A DNA stretch of 64,000 bases from Mesocentrotus franciscanus (taxonomy: Eukaryota; Echinodermata; Echinoidea; Camarodonta; Strongylocentrotidae), in NCBI GenBank assembly GCA_037976565.1, contig CP137685.1, positions 25,235,695 through 25,299,694 of the forward strand. The letters run 5' to 3'. This document shows positions 1 to 10,139 of this stretch, one piece after another. Within the stretch, counting starts at the first letter, position 1. Each line of letters opens with the position of its first letter. The notes under the pieces were generated by a model. It ran no database searches. It was not told the DNA's origin and saw nothing but the letters and a program-made list of their open reading frames with translations. The translations under genes and the position numbers were made by a program.

Positions 1-429
1 TCATTTGTTATCTTTCATTTAAATGCTTTAGCACTTAAATTTTTTTCTTCTTTTCTTTTACAAATGTAAAAAAGTTACATGATACTGTATTTTTTTTTGT
101 ATATATGTAAATAAAAAAAACAAAAAAACAAAAAAAAGATCTTGCCAAAGAATGGAACTAGGCTCGACTAGCACTTGTGCTAACGTCTAGTTCCCATTAA
201 AAAACTTCACCTAAATATAGTAATACACATATTTACGTATATATCTTTTGTACATTTAATAGTATGCAGAGCTATGTCTAAATATCGTTTTAAAACCATT
301 ACTGTTCAATCATCATTACTCTTATGTTATGTATACATGTATCAGTATTATTCTTTGCATTGTATGATTGTTCATATGTACAGTCATTATTGTGATGTGT
401 TGTTGTTAATAAATTCACATTCAAATAAA
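1..429. other. AT-rich non-coding DNA
   Basis: No gene or recognisable repeat is visible here, only poly-A and poly-T tracts and AT-rich unique-looking sequence leading up to the GA-rich block. Confidence 0.4.
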
Positions 430-855
430 TAGACGGAGATGGAGGGGGAGTGGAGAGAGAGAGTCAGACAGACAAGATGATGGGAATGAGAGAGAGAGAG
501 AGAGAGAAGATAAAGAGAGAGATTCAGTGTGGAGAGAGAGACAGTCAGACAGACAAGACAATGAGAATGAGAGAGAGAGAGAAGAGTGGAGAAATAGAGA
601 GAGAGAGAGAGAGAGGAGGGTAGATAGTGTTGCGATGTTGAGGATAGTAAGAGAGAGATTGAAAGAGGATTTCAGATTTATACAACACACCTATGAGTTA
701 TTCCTATTTGCATAGAGATTAAACTGAAGTTATGAACATTTTAACTTTGGTATAAAGCATGCAAGAAAATGATAACATTTTCCAGAATGAATGTGATTAT
801 TTATGAGATACATGTGTAATAATGAGATACAAGCAACAAGCATTCTCTATCTCTC

Positions 856-888
<33 letters not shown>

Positions 889-960
889 CCCTCGTTCTCT
901 CTCTCTCTCTCTCTCCCTCACTCTCTCGCTCTTTCTCTCTTTCCTTCATTTTCTTTCTTC
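430..960. repeat. Paired GA-rich and CT-rich low-complexity tracts
   Basis: Bases 435-660 are almost pure purine on the + strand (GAGAGA with short AGTCAGACAGACAAGA interruptions that repeat as a minisatellite), and 848-960 are nearly pure CT. A unique spacer of about 190 bp separates them. The whole arrangement recurs at 29190-29800, so it is part of a duplicated segment and not an independent microsatellite. Open frames across it are only Ser/Leu or Arg/Glu low-complexity artefacts. Confidence 0.8.
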
Positions 961-1039
961 TTAATCCTTCATTTTGGGGGAATTTCTTCTCTCTTCTCTC
1001 CCCTTCCTTTTTTTAAGGAGGGGGTGGAAGGAGGAGGAT

Positions 1040-1304
1040 TTCCAAATTTACTTGTACAATAAAAGTCTTGCTGGGAATCCCCACGTTATATCTGCTGGCA
1101 CTGTGATCGTGTTTTCGATGAGTATCAAAAGGTAATGTTCTATTGTGAAGTGTTCCATAATTCCACTCAACATAATAGCATACATTCAACCATACATTGA
1201 ATACACGTACAGTGAAACATTTTTAACAACGTAACATCGTCGAGAACAGCACGAACAGACATTGCATGATGGCCAACATTTTCAGATCTGGATCGTCTAA
1301 AGAG
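1040..1304 (+). promoter_or_regulatory. 5' segment of the array family with orphan mini-exon (block 0)
   Basis: This is one of three copies (1040-1304, 15440-15715, 29890-30161) of a segment that starts near 'cttgctgggaa', passes 'catcgtcgagaacagcac' and ends in a mini-exon. Here the frame ATG ATG GCC ... GAG (1266-1304, 13 codons) is followed by a phase-0 donor-like GTAAAA. The text before the ATG ('gagaacagcacgaa') resembles that before the better supported MASVSTQ mini-exons at 44607 and 57955 ('gagaacaacacgaa'). In copy 4 the same segment sits 1.9 kb before exon 2. No matching exon 2 or 3 follows here: the Ngaro-like element and the assembly gap occupy the place. The exon-1 assignment is inference. 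Confidence 0.45.
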
Positions 1305-1490
1305 GTAAAAATAATGCGTGTTTGTTTTTCACCGACATACACATTTTGGTTAGTTGGCCTATGAGTTACTAGTTTTGTGAATCGTGTATCATTGTCTTGA
1401 TATAAACCACTATTGAAAATGTCGGGACTTTAAAAATGTTCATTGGTACTGGTATTGGTATTTCATTATTAATAGTAAGTGAATGCCCGC
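1305..1490. other. Start of the intron-like sequence after the orphan mini-exon
   Basis: The sequence after the donor-like site is similar to 30162-30330 behind the copy 4 mini-exon (shared 'aaaataatgcgtgtttgttt'). It shows that the duplicated block continued past the exon before it was interrupted. No coding signal is present. Confidence 0.5.
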
Positions 1491-1525
1491 ATTGTGGATT
1501 GGTAAATAGTGGACGTAAAAATTTC
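1491..1525 (+). repeat. 35-bp direct repeat, left copy
   Basis: Identical to 6955-6989 and includes 'ggtaaatagtggacgtaaaa'. The neighbouring 1516-1543 also resembles 4976-5003 ('tttc.agct..ggtgttat'). It is a candidate for the left split repeat (A1) of the Ngaro-like element. Confidence 0.6.
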
Positions 1526-1837
1526 TAGCTCCGGTGTTATGAATATTTTTTGCATCGAAGGATTGGAATATTTTTACGATACGAGTGAGCGGAGTTGTTA
1601 ATTGGATCATGGACCTAAACTAAATCTAAATACAAGAGGGTAAGCCAGTTGAGAGAAATCGAAAGGAAACTCGGCAGCGATCAGCGGGTGCAGTGAGGTT
1701 TCTATTCCATGCATGTCGGCGGAGGGGACGGGCCAAATCGGCAATCCACAAAATGAAGGTGAGTCGATGCCAATTAGGCCAAGGGAATTCTGGGCCTGGC
1801 CGACGGGGGTAGTTTGAGCTGTGCATAGACGTACGGT

Positions 1838-2023
1838 TTGAGTGAGCCTGATGAGGCCGCACTTGATATTGAGCCTTCCACTATGGTTGGGCACAAATTG
1901 GATCGTCTAATGCCATTCCTGTCGAATTATGAGGAAAGGGAATTTGCTGAACTTCTAAAGAACGGTGTGGAAATTAATGCTCAAGGCGGGCGTTTCGTTT
2001 GGGCTTTCAATTCAGGGTCCTAG
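1838..2023 (+). pseudogene. N-terminal fragment of the YR-retrotransposon polyprotein
   Basis: A 61-codon frame carries a segment reading HKLDRLMPFLSNYEEREFAE then LLKNG. This is the type of segment found just upstream of RT in DIRS/Ngaro elements, where L..FL..YP....A..L..GF..GF is typical; this is recognition from family memory, not a search. The frame ends at 2023 and continuity with the RT is lost, with a repeat also shared with 54.8 kb placed in between. Confidence 0.5.
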
Positions 2024-2089
2024 ACTAGTACCAGTACTAGCAGTACCAGTCTATACTACTAGTATTAGAGTTAAAGCTATCTTACCACT

Positions 2090-2475
2090 TCTGGTCATGC
2101 ACTTGCATTGTGAAAGAGGCGTTGTGGAATTGATAAGAAAAGGTTGATTATTTAGCATATAAGTATTGGTGGGTATTGCAAGGTTTTGGAATTATTAAAA
2201 TGATAAGAGATTTGGCCCAGTCTTGGTTAAGTTATTTGCACAGTACACAGAAAGATGTAGGACATATGGGACTACCCTATATCTACCCAGTCCGGATGGA
2301 TATGATGATCTACCAAATATATTAATTAGTAGGCGGTTCCCGGCAAATTTTGTATCAGTATTAGTAAAAACATATTCTTTCACATGATTGGTAATAAGAG
2401 CTTTTATTTCATTTTTGAGAGGGGGCGTTTCCAGAGCTGGTCTAGGTTTAGATCTAGATCTATACCTCATAGACT
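2090..2475. repeat. Interspersed repeat shared with 54800-55170
   Basis: From 'ttctggtcatgc' to 'gaggggcgtttcc' this stretch aligns with 54808-55160 with scattered substitutions and indels. It lies inside the left retrotransposon and also inside the block inserted between the copy 7 and copy 8 genes, so it is mobile or belongs to both elements. A minus-strand frame at 2195-2527 crosses it, and its segment ITNHVKEYV recurs in the other copy. I cannot assign it to a family. Confidence 0.55.
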
Positions 2476-3073
2476 CTAACTCACGGAGTCTAAGATGGAA
2501 GGAAGTAATTTGACGTCGGCATGTCAATTAAAATTAGGGTCTAATTAAGTGTCCCATTTGCAAATTCAAATCGCATTTGATAGATAATACTGATTTATAA
2601 CTTCCCTCTTCACGAAGGATTGGATATTAATTTTGTGGGAAGATACCGACTGTGAGTATTGAGTTGTCAATTCGACTATAGCCATAGGGATGCAATTTTT
2701 TGTTTTGTTTTAAGTCTATAGTCTGGTTTTCAGACTCTTGTACCGAACGGTCGTATCTTTGGTGCTGCGCAAAGATTTAATCGGTTTACTTTTGGCCTAT
2801 ACAAGAAGTCTCGGCGTGACGGGAAGTTGGTTATTGATAAAATAAAAACTAAGAAAAGAAGCCAATCAGTCGCTCAATAGTGTCTGATAGTAAGGTTTGG
2901 TTAGTAACCAGGCATCTTTTGAATACTTTAAATACTATAGGACACTGCCAAATTTCACAATCATACAGGATATTGGTGACGACGGTGGCACATTTATTAT
3001 TCCTCCCAAATTTTACAGAATTTGATGCTGGCTGCAAAATGGATGCAGTGCCTTTAGTAAAAAGGCTAGATTC

Positions 3074-3515
3074 ATGGACGAATTTGATAAACCATTTTCC
3101 TTGGGAAGAATAGGTAGCCCCCTCCGTCCGCCTATTGATATTTTACGGTGCTCTCCAGTACAGGCAGTAGGTATGGTATTAAACCCGGGGAGAATACCGT
3201 ATGATACACTATTTTCTGCTCCTAGAGGGCAGTTAATGAACAAATCAATCCGAAAATTTGTACGGTGGTGTATAAAAGCTTCGACGATCGAGGCGGTATC
3301 CTTGATTAAGATTATATTGGTAAGGGTACATGCATGGGGGAAGCTGACATTCGATTAGTTTTCCTTTTGTTACCCGTGCACCCACAGAGTTTTGATTTGA
3401 TGGAAATGATAATAGACGGGAATATCTTTTTGATCGTTGTATGCCAATGGGATGTTCAGTTTGTAATGGTTCGGCATTTCAGAAGTTTAGTTTATTCTTG
3501 GGAAGATCTTGGCTG
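3074..3515 (+). pseudogene. Reverse transcriptase fragment, DIRS/Ngaro type, frameshifted
   Basis: Recognisable RT blocks appear in order over three frames: FSLGRIGSPLRPPI and RCSPVQAVGMV (3092-3180), LFSAPRGQLMNKSIRK (3206-3258), then after a frameshift near 3330 ADIR....LLPVHPQSFDLM with IIDGNIF (3340-3430, the motif A region with its Asp kept), then after another frameshift PMGCSV....FQKFS (3444-3490). These match the LPVHP and LPMGCS signatures of YR-retrotransposon RTs. The catalytic DD motif, the thumb and RNase H are absent: sequence passes from the PMGCS block straight to the recombinase tail. The element cannot be active. Confidence 0.8.
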
Positions 3516-3632
3516 ACGCGATTTTCAGCACATTCATTCGGAATCGGTGCTGCCACGTCAGGAGTTATAGTAGGTTTTAGTGACGCAATGATTCAGCATA
3601 GGGGGTGTTGGATTTCTAATGCGCACAGGTGA
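3516..3632 (+). pseudogene. Tyrosine recombinase C-terminal fragment
   Basis: The segment FSAHSFGIGAATSGVIVGFS then DAMIQHRGCWISNAHR is the C-terminal box of DIRS/Ngaro/Crypton tyrosine recombinases, where HSFRIGAAT.....G..D..IQ..GRW.S.A is typical. The Arg of the HxxR catalytic motif is Gly here, and the frame stops before the nucleophilic Tyr region, so it is catalytically dead. It is fused in frame to the RT palm fragment, which marks a large internal deletion of RT, RNase H and most of the recombinase. Confidence 0.8.
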
Positions 3633-3785
3633 TACCTGTGATATTTGCTGTGACATATTACAGGGAATAATGTTGGGTAATTGAAATGTATTCAGTTGTT
3701 GACGTTTGTTTAATGATATTGTATGACATGCTACATATGTGTGGCGAAGAACATATTTCTGCCGGAGGTTTTTTTGTTATTTTAT

Positions 3786-4220
3786 GCAGGTGCTAGCATA
3801 CTTTGGATGATAGGCGAATTTATTATGCACTGGGCTGGCTGTTACGTACGCCAAGAATCATCAGGCAGGTTGGGCTTTCCAGCAGCAGTGAGATGGATGG
3901 GTCGTCGCGGATTCAAGTTGGCCCAAGTAGCCGCTCATTTGCGGTTATACAGTAGCGAGCGGGAGAAGGGGACTGGAGCAAGCCTACCCATATCCTACTA
4001 CACGTTAGGACTAATGATAGTGGGAGTCTGCCGAAGCGGGTGATTTTTTACTCAAGTGCAGGCAGTGTTGCAGATGCTCAGGGCCTCATTCCCAGGTGCT
4101 TGCATTATTAGGTCAGATACACTACTTCGTCTAATTTATCAAGCTTTCCCGGCTGAAGAGCAATCAAGGATCAATAAGGCAAGACGGGCCGTGAACAAAC
4201 ACGCAAGGTTGTTGTTTTAA
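3786..4220 (+). pseudogene. SGNH-hydrolase domain of the Ngaro-like element, inactivated
   Basis: One frame reads SILWMIGEFIMHWAG (about 3792-3836), LGFPAAVRWMGRRGFKLAQV (about 3868-3930), an in-frame TGA at 4041-4043, then LQMLRASFPGACIIRSD and SRINKARRAVNKHARLLF up to TAA at 4218-4220. Spacing and motifs match the SGNH-type domain of Ngaro elements (I..IGHSF.HWA, VRWLGRRG, R.L.P.A.I.WSD, A...VN). The block I Ser position has become EF and the block III GGND motif has been replaced by IVGVCRSG, so neither the nucleophile nor the Asn survives. The domain is not needed to explain any neighbouring gene. Confidence 0.72.
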
Positions 4221-4601
4221 TTCGGTACCAGTTATGAGTGTGAAGTTAGTAGGCACATAGCCAGGAAGGGCCGGGCGATTATTGTAGACTTTTGTAGTCA
4301 TTACAGATTTAAGTATTACAATTTGGTGGCATAATGATAGAAATTTGGTACAACCGGTACCGGTTGTGGCATTCAGATTGTTTCGTGAAGCAGAATTTAT
4401 TTATTTTTAGAGGAATTTAAAAACGCCTTAGATTTGTTACTTTATTTTCTAGGGCACCATGAATTTCCCTAAATTCTTAGTAGCTATGAATTTTAGACGA
4501 CAAGATAAGATGTTGAAAGTTGGTGGGATCACAGCTTCCCAAATGTGTCTGTTGGAAAAGGAACAGATTGATAAAGCTTTATTATATGTTTTGAGATTCT
4601 T

Positions 4602-4973
4602 GGCACTTAGCTTCAGCGAATTTTGGCAGTTTAGCAGCTCGCCCGATCGCCCTGTGTACCTCATAATTGTAAGGCTAGACAGGGTGGAGCATGTCGGGGA
4701 GCTGCTGGTATGCCCTCGAGGCCTGATGGTGGCCCAGGGATGCCCCTGAGGCCTGATGGTGATGCCAGGGATGGTATTTGTGTTTGGTTACTCGCCTGTA
4801 TGCCGGAGGTTTGGGTCAGCAGCCTTCTGCTGGGCGGTTATGCAGGAGAAAAAATTGATCATGGACGGCGTTGGCTCGTGACTGGGGATGTCTTATTGGT
4901 TGGAAGCATTTCCGGGGGTCGGGCTTTAACGCCGGTAGTCCGGTTATAGCTAAGCTGGGTGCCGAAAATTCAG
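4602..4973 (+). repeat. ~375-bp tail repeat, copy a
   Basis: It runs from 'ggcacttagcttcagcg' to 'ggtgccgaaaattcag' and recurs at 6230-6606 and 7560-7936. Copy a differs from the other two at many positions, whereas b and c appear identical. The contrast suits an old split repeat (B1/B2 of a Ngaro-like element), with a much younger duplication making copy c. Confidence 0.8.
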
Positions 4974-5052
4974 CGTTAAAATTTCCAGCTGTGGTGTTAT
5001 AGATTAATAATGTAAAACCTTGCATTTCACAGAGGTTTTCAGATACATAGCA

Positions 5053-5700
5053 GTTCGGCTTTTAAGCTGTGCATGTATATTGGGTTTATTTGGCTCGGAA
5101 TGTAGGTCAAAGTTCATACAATTAGTATAGAGTATGTACCTGATAAAATTAGTGGTGCATGTAGTTTGTATGTTTTAGAGCTACAGCATCCAGAGCGTTT
5201 TAATTTGGTGATTCAGAAGAAATAAATTAAATAATTTCATAATGTGGAACAATTATAAATCTGAAGAGAGTTCGGCTGTTTAAGCTGTACATGTAAATTT
5301 GGGTTTACTTTGCTCAGAATGTAGGTCAAAGTTCGTATTATTTGTATAGAGTATGTACCGGATAAAATTTGTGGTACATGTAATTTGAGGAGTTGTGAAG
5401 GGATTTAATGGAATATTTGGATCCCAGTTGTGCTGTAGGAAGCCTGTATATGGAGTGATGGTCAATGTTTTGTTGTGGTTTAAATAGCACGAAAGCAGTG
5501 TATGTATTTGAGTTTAGTTATTTAGAAAAGGAAAATAAACAATTTATAAGGTGAAATAATTGTAAATTTGAAGAGGTTTAATATGATACATGTATTAGGA
5601 TCCCAGTTGTGCTTTAGGAAGCTTGTATTGGGTAATGGTCAATGTTTTATTGTGGTTTAAATAGCACGAAAGTAGTGCATGTATTTGAGTCCATTTATTA
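5053..5700 (+). repeat. Nested degenerate direct repeats in the element tail
   Basis: Two different ~120-bp units each occur twice: 5053-5173 with 5271-5394 (shared 'gtaggtcaaagttc' and 'tatagagtatgtacc') and 5402-5515 with 5590-5695 (shared 'ggatcccagttgtgct' and 'gtttaaatagcacgaaag'). They diverge by perhaps 10-15 percent by eye. No coding potential is apparent. Confidence 0.75.
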
Positions 5701-6047
5701 GAATGAGATGGAGATATGAATATTTATGAGAAATTATGCTCAATAGATTAGTGAGAGATGTTGATGCAAGATCTGGCTTAAAGGTCTGAACTTTATAAGT
5801 TAAGCAGTACTGGCATATGCGATCGTTTATTGCAAACGAATTTGTTAGGTTTTTTTTGTGAAATATACTATACAATAGTTGTGCATTCATTTAACAGTGT
5901 ATGGGGTTAAAGGAGCACAATGTAGGATGCTGGTTTTATGGTTGGGTATGCTGAAGAGAGCTTAATTAATTTGTTACAAGCCTGGCTTCCATTTACAAGG
6001 TGCATTCACAACAAATCTGCGCTTTTGGCGGCGGGCAAGCCCGTTTG

Positions 6048-6751
6048 GCCTAAAATACGTAATTTTGCGCCTCTGCGCAGTTTTGTATAATTACAAGGTA
6101 TGTGCACACTTAACATGTTATAGTTAAGAAGGAAAGTTTTGGGGATGCTTTATATTATGTACATTGAGTTAAGTGAGTAAATCGGTATATCCCCTGTGGT
6201 GTACAGGGATGGTTGTGTTATGAGGCCTCGGCACTTAGCTTCAGCGAATTTTGGCAGTTTAGCAGCTCGCCCGATCGCCCTGTGTACCTCATAATTGTGA
6301 GGCTAGACAGGGTTGAACATGTCGAGGAGCTGCTGGTATGCCCTCGAGGCCTGATGGTGGCCCAGGGATGCCCCTGAAGCCTGATGGTGGGCCAGGGATG
6401 GTATTCGTGTTTGGTTACACGTACTCGCCTGTATGCCGGGGTTTGGGTCAGTCAGCTTTCCGCTCGGCGGTTATGCAGGGAGCATTAAATTGATCATGGA
6501 CGGCGTTGACTCGTGACCGGGGATGTCTTACTGACTGGAGGCATTTTCGGGGTCGGGCTTTAACGCTGGTGATCGGGTTATAGCTAAGCTAGGTGCCGAC
6601 AATTCAAGTACATGTACATATTTGGTGTCAGGTGCACAGTTGTAAAGTTATTATATAATGTCAAGGATAATGCTATTCATATTGGTACAATATTAAATCC
6701 ACAATCAAACCGCAAATGATGTGTGTTGTTGTCTGTCAGGTGCAGGTGTAA
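6048..6751 (+). repeat. ~704-bp direct repeat, left copy
   Basis: It starts at 'gcctaaaatacgtaatttt' and reappears 1330 bp downstream at 7378. I found no difference in the stretches compared. It contains the ~375-bp tail repeat (6230-6606) and ends near 'gtctgtcaggtgcaggtgta'. It is non-coding. Confidence 0.9.
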
Positions 6752-7377
6752 TACATATTAACGCCAAAGCGTTAATATGATTTACAGATGTTCCTGACCT
6801 ATTTGTGGTGGTTGTTCCCACGATAACGGCGGAAGATTACAAAAGAAAATAACAAGCGCGTAAATTACAAGCGGTCGAATGTATCATTTACAAGCGTGTA
6901 AATTACAACGCTTGTATGGTATGCGCTGAGCGTGGGAACAGAGTTTCATAATTGATTGTGGATTGGTAAATAGTGGACGTAAAAATTTCCCACCACCACC
7001 CCGGCTCCTACCAGGTAACGCAAATTCAGGGGGGTGAGTCACCCTAAACAATAAGTCACTGATAATATGTAAAAGCAGAGTGGTTATATGTATAGGCGAC
7101 AAGTTGGGTGTCGGAGTTATTATGTTTATGGGTTTGTTTTGTCTCAGACGGACATTAGGTCGTTGTCGAAGCTACGCTTGGCAGTAAGGGGCTTTCCTGC
7201 CATTTTCCCGTTAATACGGTTTAGGCAGGTTTTCACCCTTACCTGGGACTTGGGAGCACTGGTCTCTACATTTTGGAGTAGAGACCAGTGCTCGGGGGTA
7301 GGTTAAGGCAACAATATTACTTGCCTTGGCCTGCTAGGGAATATGTATAATGGTATTACATATTCGTTACGGCATGT
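6752..7377. other. Spacer between the two 704-bp repeats, with hairpin and 35-bp repeat
   Basis: It carries the right copy of the 35-bp direct repeat (6955-6989) and a perfect hairpin (7254-7293). No gene is recognisable. Short frames near 6884-7306 have no similarity I know. Confidence 0.5.
7254..7293. repeat. Perfect inverted repeat, 16-bp arms, 8-nt loop
   Basis: The left arm GAGCACTGGTCTCTAC (7254-7269) and right arm GTAGAGACCAGTGCTC (7278-7293) pair perfectly around ATTTTGGA. It lies in the spacer of the long direct repeat. It may be the end of a fold-back element or a terminal hairpin; no coding or terminator context supports a transcriptional role. Confidence 0.9.
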
Positions 7378-8082
7378 GCCTAAAATACGTAATTTTGCGC
7401 CTCTGCGCAGTTTTGTATAATTACAAGGTATGTGCACACTTAACATGTTATAGTTAAGAAGGAAAGTTTTGGGGATGCTTTATATTATGTACATTGAGTT
7501 AAGTGAGTAAATCGGTATATCCCCTGTGGTGTACAGGGATGGTTGTGTTATGAGGCCTCGGCACTTAGCTTCAGCGAATTTTGGCAGTTTAGCAGCTCGC
7601 CCGATCGCCCTGTGTACCTCATAATTGTGAGGCTAGACAGGGTTGAACATGTCGAGGAGCTGCTGGTATGCCCTCGAGGCCTGATGGTGGCCCAGGGATG
7701 CCCCTGAAGCCTGATGGTGGGCCAGGGATGGTATTCGTGTTTGGTTACACGTACTCGCCTGTATGCCGGGGTTTGGGTCAGTCAGCTTTCCGCTCGGCGG
7801 TTATGCAGGGAGCATTAAATTGATCATGGACGGCGTTGACTCGTGACCGGGGATGTCTTACTGACTGGAGGCATTTTCGGGGTCGGGCTTTAACGCTGGT
7901 GATCGGGTTATAGCTAAGCTAGGTGCCGACAATTCAAGTACATGTACATATTTGGTGTCAGGTGCACAGTTGTAAAGTTATTATATAATGTCAAGGATAA
8001 TGCTATTCATATTGGTACAATATTAAATCCACAATCAAACCGCAAATGATGTGTGTTGTTGTCTGTCAGGTGCAGGTGTAAA
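7378..8082 (+). repeat. ~704-bp direct repeat, right copy, cut by the gap
   Basis: Second copy of 6048-6751. It is followed immediately by undetermined bases from 8083. The loss of divergence between copies, together with the gap at the edge, makes an assembly artefact as likely as a true recent tandem duplication. Confidence 0.85.
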
Positions 8083-8582
8083 NNNNNNNNNNNNNNNNNN
8101 NNNNNNNNNNNNNNNNNNNNNNNNNNNNNNNNNNNNNNNNNNNNNNNNNNNNNNNNNNNNNNNNNNNNNNNNNNNNNNNNNNNNNNNNNNNNNNNNNNNN
8201 NNNNNNNNNNNNNNNNNNNNNNNNNNNNNNNNNNNNNNNNNNNNNNNNNNNNNNNNNNNNNNNNNNNNNNNNNNNNNNNNNNNNNNNNNNNNNNNNNNNN
8301 NNNNNNNNNNNNNNNNNNNNNNNNNNNNNNNNNNNNNNNNNNNNNNNNNNNNNNNNNNNNNNNNNNNNNNNNNNNNNNNNNNNNNNNNNNNNNNNNNNNN
8401 NNNNNNNNNNNNNNNNNNNNNNNNNNNNNNNNNNNNNNNNNNNNNNNNNNNNNNNNNNNNNNNNNNNNNNNNNNNNNNNNNNNNNNNNNNNNNNNNNNNN
8501 NNNNNNNNNNNNNNNNNNNNNNNNNNNNNNNNNNNNNNNNNNNNNNNNNNNNNNNNNNNNNNNNNNNNNNNNNNNNNNNNNN
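8083..8582. other. Assembly gap of 500 N
   Basis: Exactly 500 undetermined bases, which suggests a default gap size and not a measured one. It separates the Ngaro-like tail from a LINE fragment, so their adjacency and any exons between them are unknown. Confidence 0.99.
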
Positions 8583-9155
8583 ACGATTCAGTTGTTTTGC
8601 AAAAGGCACATAAATTTACATTTAAAATTTTCCATTTACATAAATTATATCTGAACGGTAAAATTCGATGAAGTGTTTTAAAATTTACTTGCTTTACTTT
8701 ATTGTTTTTATTGTTTTAAATTTAAATTTCAGTATCTCTTTCCATTCAAAATCAATTGGAAGGTTGAATTTTTCTTCCCAGTGTGTTAATACAGCTAGAT
8801 CACTTTTCCTGAGCTCACTCATTAAACCATAGAAATGTTTCGATTTCATTGTTGACAGTCTAATGACATCTCCCGTTTTGATTTCGCAGAAATCATTGTC
8901 ATAATGTTGTTTAGTACCTCTATCGTCATCGTCATGCTGGTTGACTTCATGAATTCGTTTTATCCAAACTTTAGGGATCGCCTTTTTTAGCTTCGTATAC
9001 ATAAAGTCAACCAATAAGGAATTCGAACCAAGTATATATGCAGATATGATCTCGTGTCTTAAAATGTTAGATTTTCTACAATATCAACAACTAGTACAAT
9101 ACCATTTGTAAACCATTCTTTAAAAAGGGTTCTGTTCATGAAATTTGATTTATGT
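8583..9155 (-). mobile_element. Tx1/L1-like LINE, 5'-truncated copy, partly in gap
   Basis: This stretch aligns base for base, with few differences, to 63113-63680 in the right-hand LINE, in the same minus orientation. The minus-strand frame at 8694-9014 encodes part of the endonuclease/RT polyprotein C-terminal region (segments AIPKVWIKRIHEVNQH and WEEKFNLPIDFEWKEILKFK). Similarity fades near 9155, where the right copy continues, so the left copy is 5'-truncated as is usual for LINEs. Its 3' end with the zinc-knuckle region falls in the gap. Confidence 0.85.
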
Positions 9156-10139
9156 TGTTCGATCATTTCATTTGTACATTTTACGGAGCATTTCAATAAC
9201 TTAAATTGGGGCAATAAAGAAACGACCAATTACAAAATCAGAGATGATCCAGCTACAGTGGCGGCATGCAGCCCACTGTCCACTGTCTTGTCTGAGGAAC
9301 TAGTGAGGAAGCCATCCGAGGAACTGCGATACGCAACGCTATTTCTCAAATCATTCTGGATTTTCTGAAGACAGGGCACTCGGACTAAAGGTCATAAGTC
9401 ATTTGAATTGCAGTACCGGTATGCTGCCGATTAGTAGAGATGAAATCTGCAAATGTAACATACTTTATTAAATAGTATCTGTGAGAATAATTTGTCAGGG
9501 TTATAATTGGAGATAAGCTTTATTTTATTCATCGTACATCGCCTAGGTCAAAGAATACAGGGCTTCGGTAGAAGGGAAGAGGGTGGTTGTATAACTCTCC
9601 ATGCCCCTTGCATAGTGAAGGTCCCATACGGATACACAGTCATTATTGAATTTGTAAGTGATTTAATTATAACAGTCATTATTAATTTGTAAGAGTTCTC
9701 GATTTCCATAAATAAGGCCACGATTTGCCTTATCAATATTTCTCGGACTTTCACGATTTGATTATTTGATATTTGAGCAGGTAACTAAATCATTTCGCAG
9801 GTAACTGTATCCGTAATCTGTAAATTTTGGGTTGATGCTAGGTTTAGGATAAAACATCATGACTTGGTATTCTGGAAGGTTCTTTAAACTAAATTTACTA
9901 TGTGATAAACACATGTGGGTTAGATTTAATAACCCATTTTATTTTAAATAGTGAAACTTTGATTCCATGAAAAAGTGGCAAAGTAAATCCCCCAAAGGGG
10001 GCTTTTGGGAGAGTTTTAAAAAACGCCCGTACTGAATGTAAGTAAATATTGTCCAGATTCTAAATAAGCATTTCATTAATTTAACGATGGTTATTTATTT
10101 ATTTGATTTATTTTTCGTTGTTTTTATATCTTTTCTTAG
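9156..10139. other. Non-coding stretch before the terminal exons
   Basis: No exon can be supported. A short frame around 9138-9368 contains a somewhat less AT-rich segment (9240-9370) without recognisable motifs. Part of this DNA is presumably intron of the gene ending at 10.3-10.9 kb. Confidence 0.4.

Larger units (their letters stand above)
1491..8082 (+). mobile_element. Decayed DIRS/Ngaro-like tyrosine-recombinase retrotransposon with repeat tail
   Basis: The order of domains is N-terminal fragment (1838-2023), reverse transcriptase (3074-3515), tyrosine recombinase tail (3516-3632) and SGNH hydrolase (3786-4220), all on the plus strand. Ngaro and related DIRS-order elements are the known retrotransposons that join RT to a tyrosine recombinase and may carry an SGNH-type hydrolase; they lack LTRs and have split direct repeats. 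A 35-bp direct repeat at 1491-1525 and 6955-6989 and a ~375-bp repeat at 4602, 6230 and 7560 fit such split repeats, but I cannot place the termini exactly. All reading frames are broken, so the element is dead. The right part runs into the assembly gap. Family assignment is solid to the YR-retrotransposon level and less sure for Ngaro itself. Confidence 0.7.

Noticed and set aside
421..1016. Long Ser/Leu- and Arg/Glu-rich open frames
   Set aside because: They only translate GA and CT microsatellites, have no splice context and appear on both strands.
2195..2527. 110-codon minus-strand frame as a gene
   Set aside because: It lies in a repeat shared with 54.8-55.2 kb, where the frame is broken, and shows no family motif.
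8007..8671. Open frames of ~200 codons on both strands
   Set aside because: They cross the 500-N gap and consist mostly of undetermined residues.
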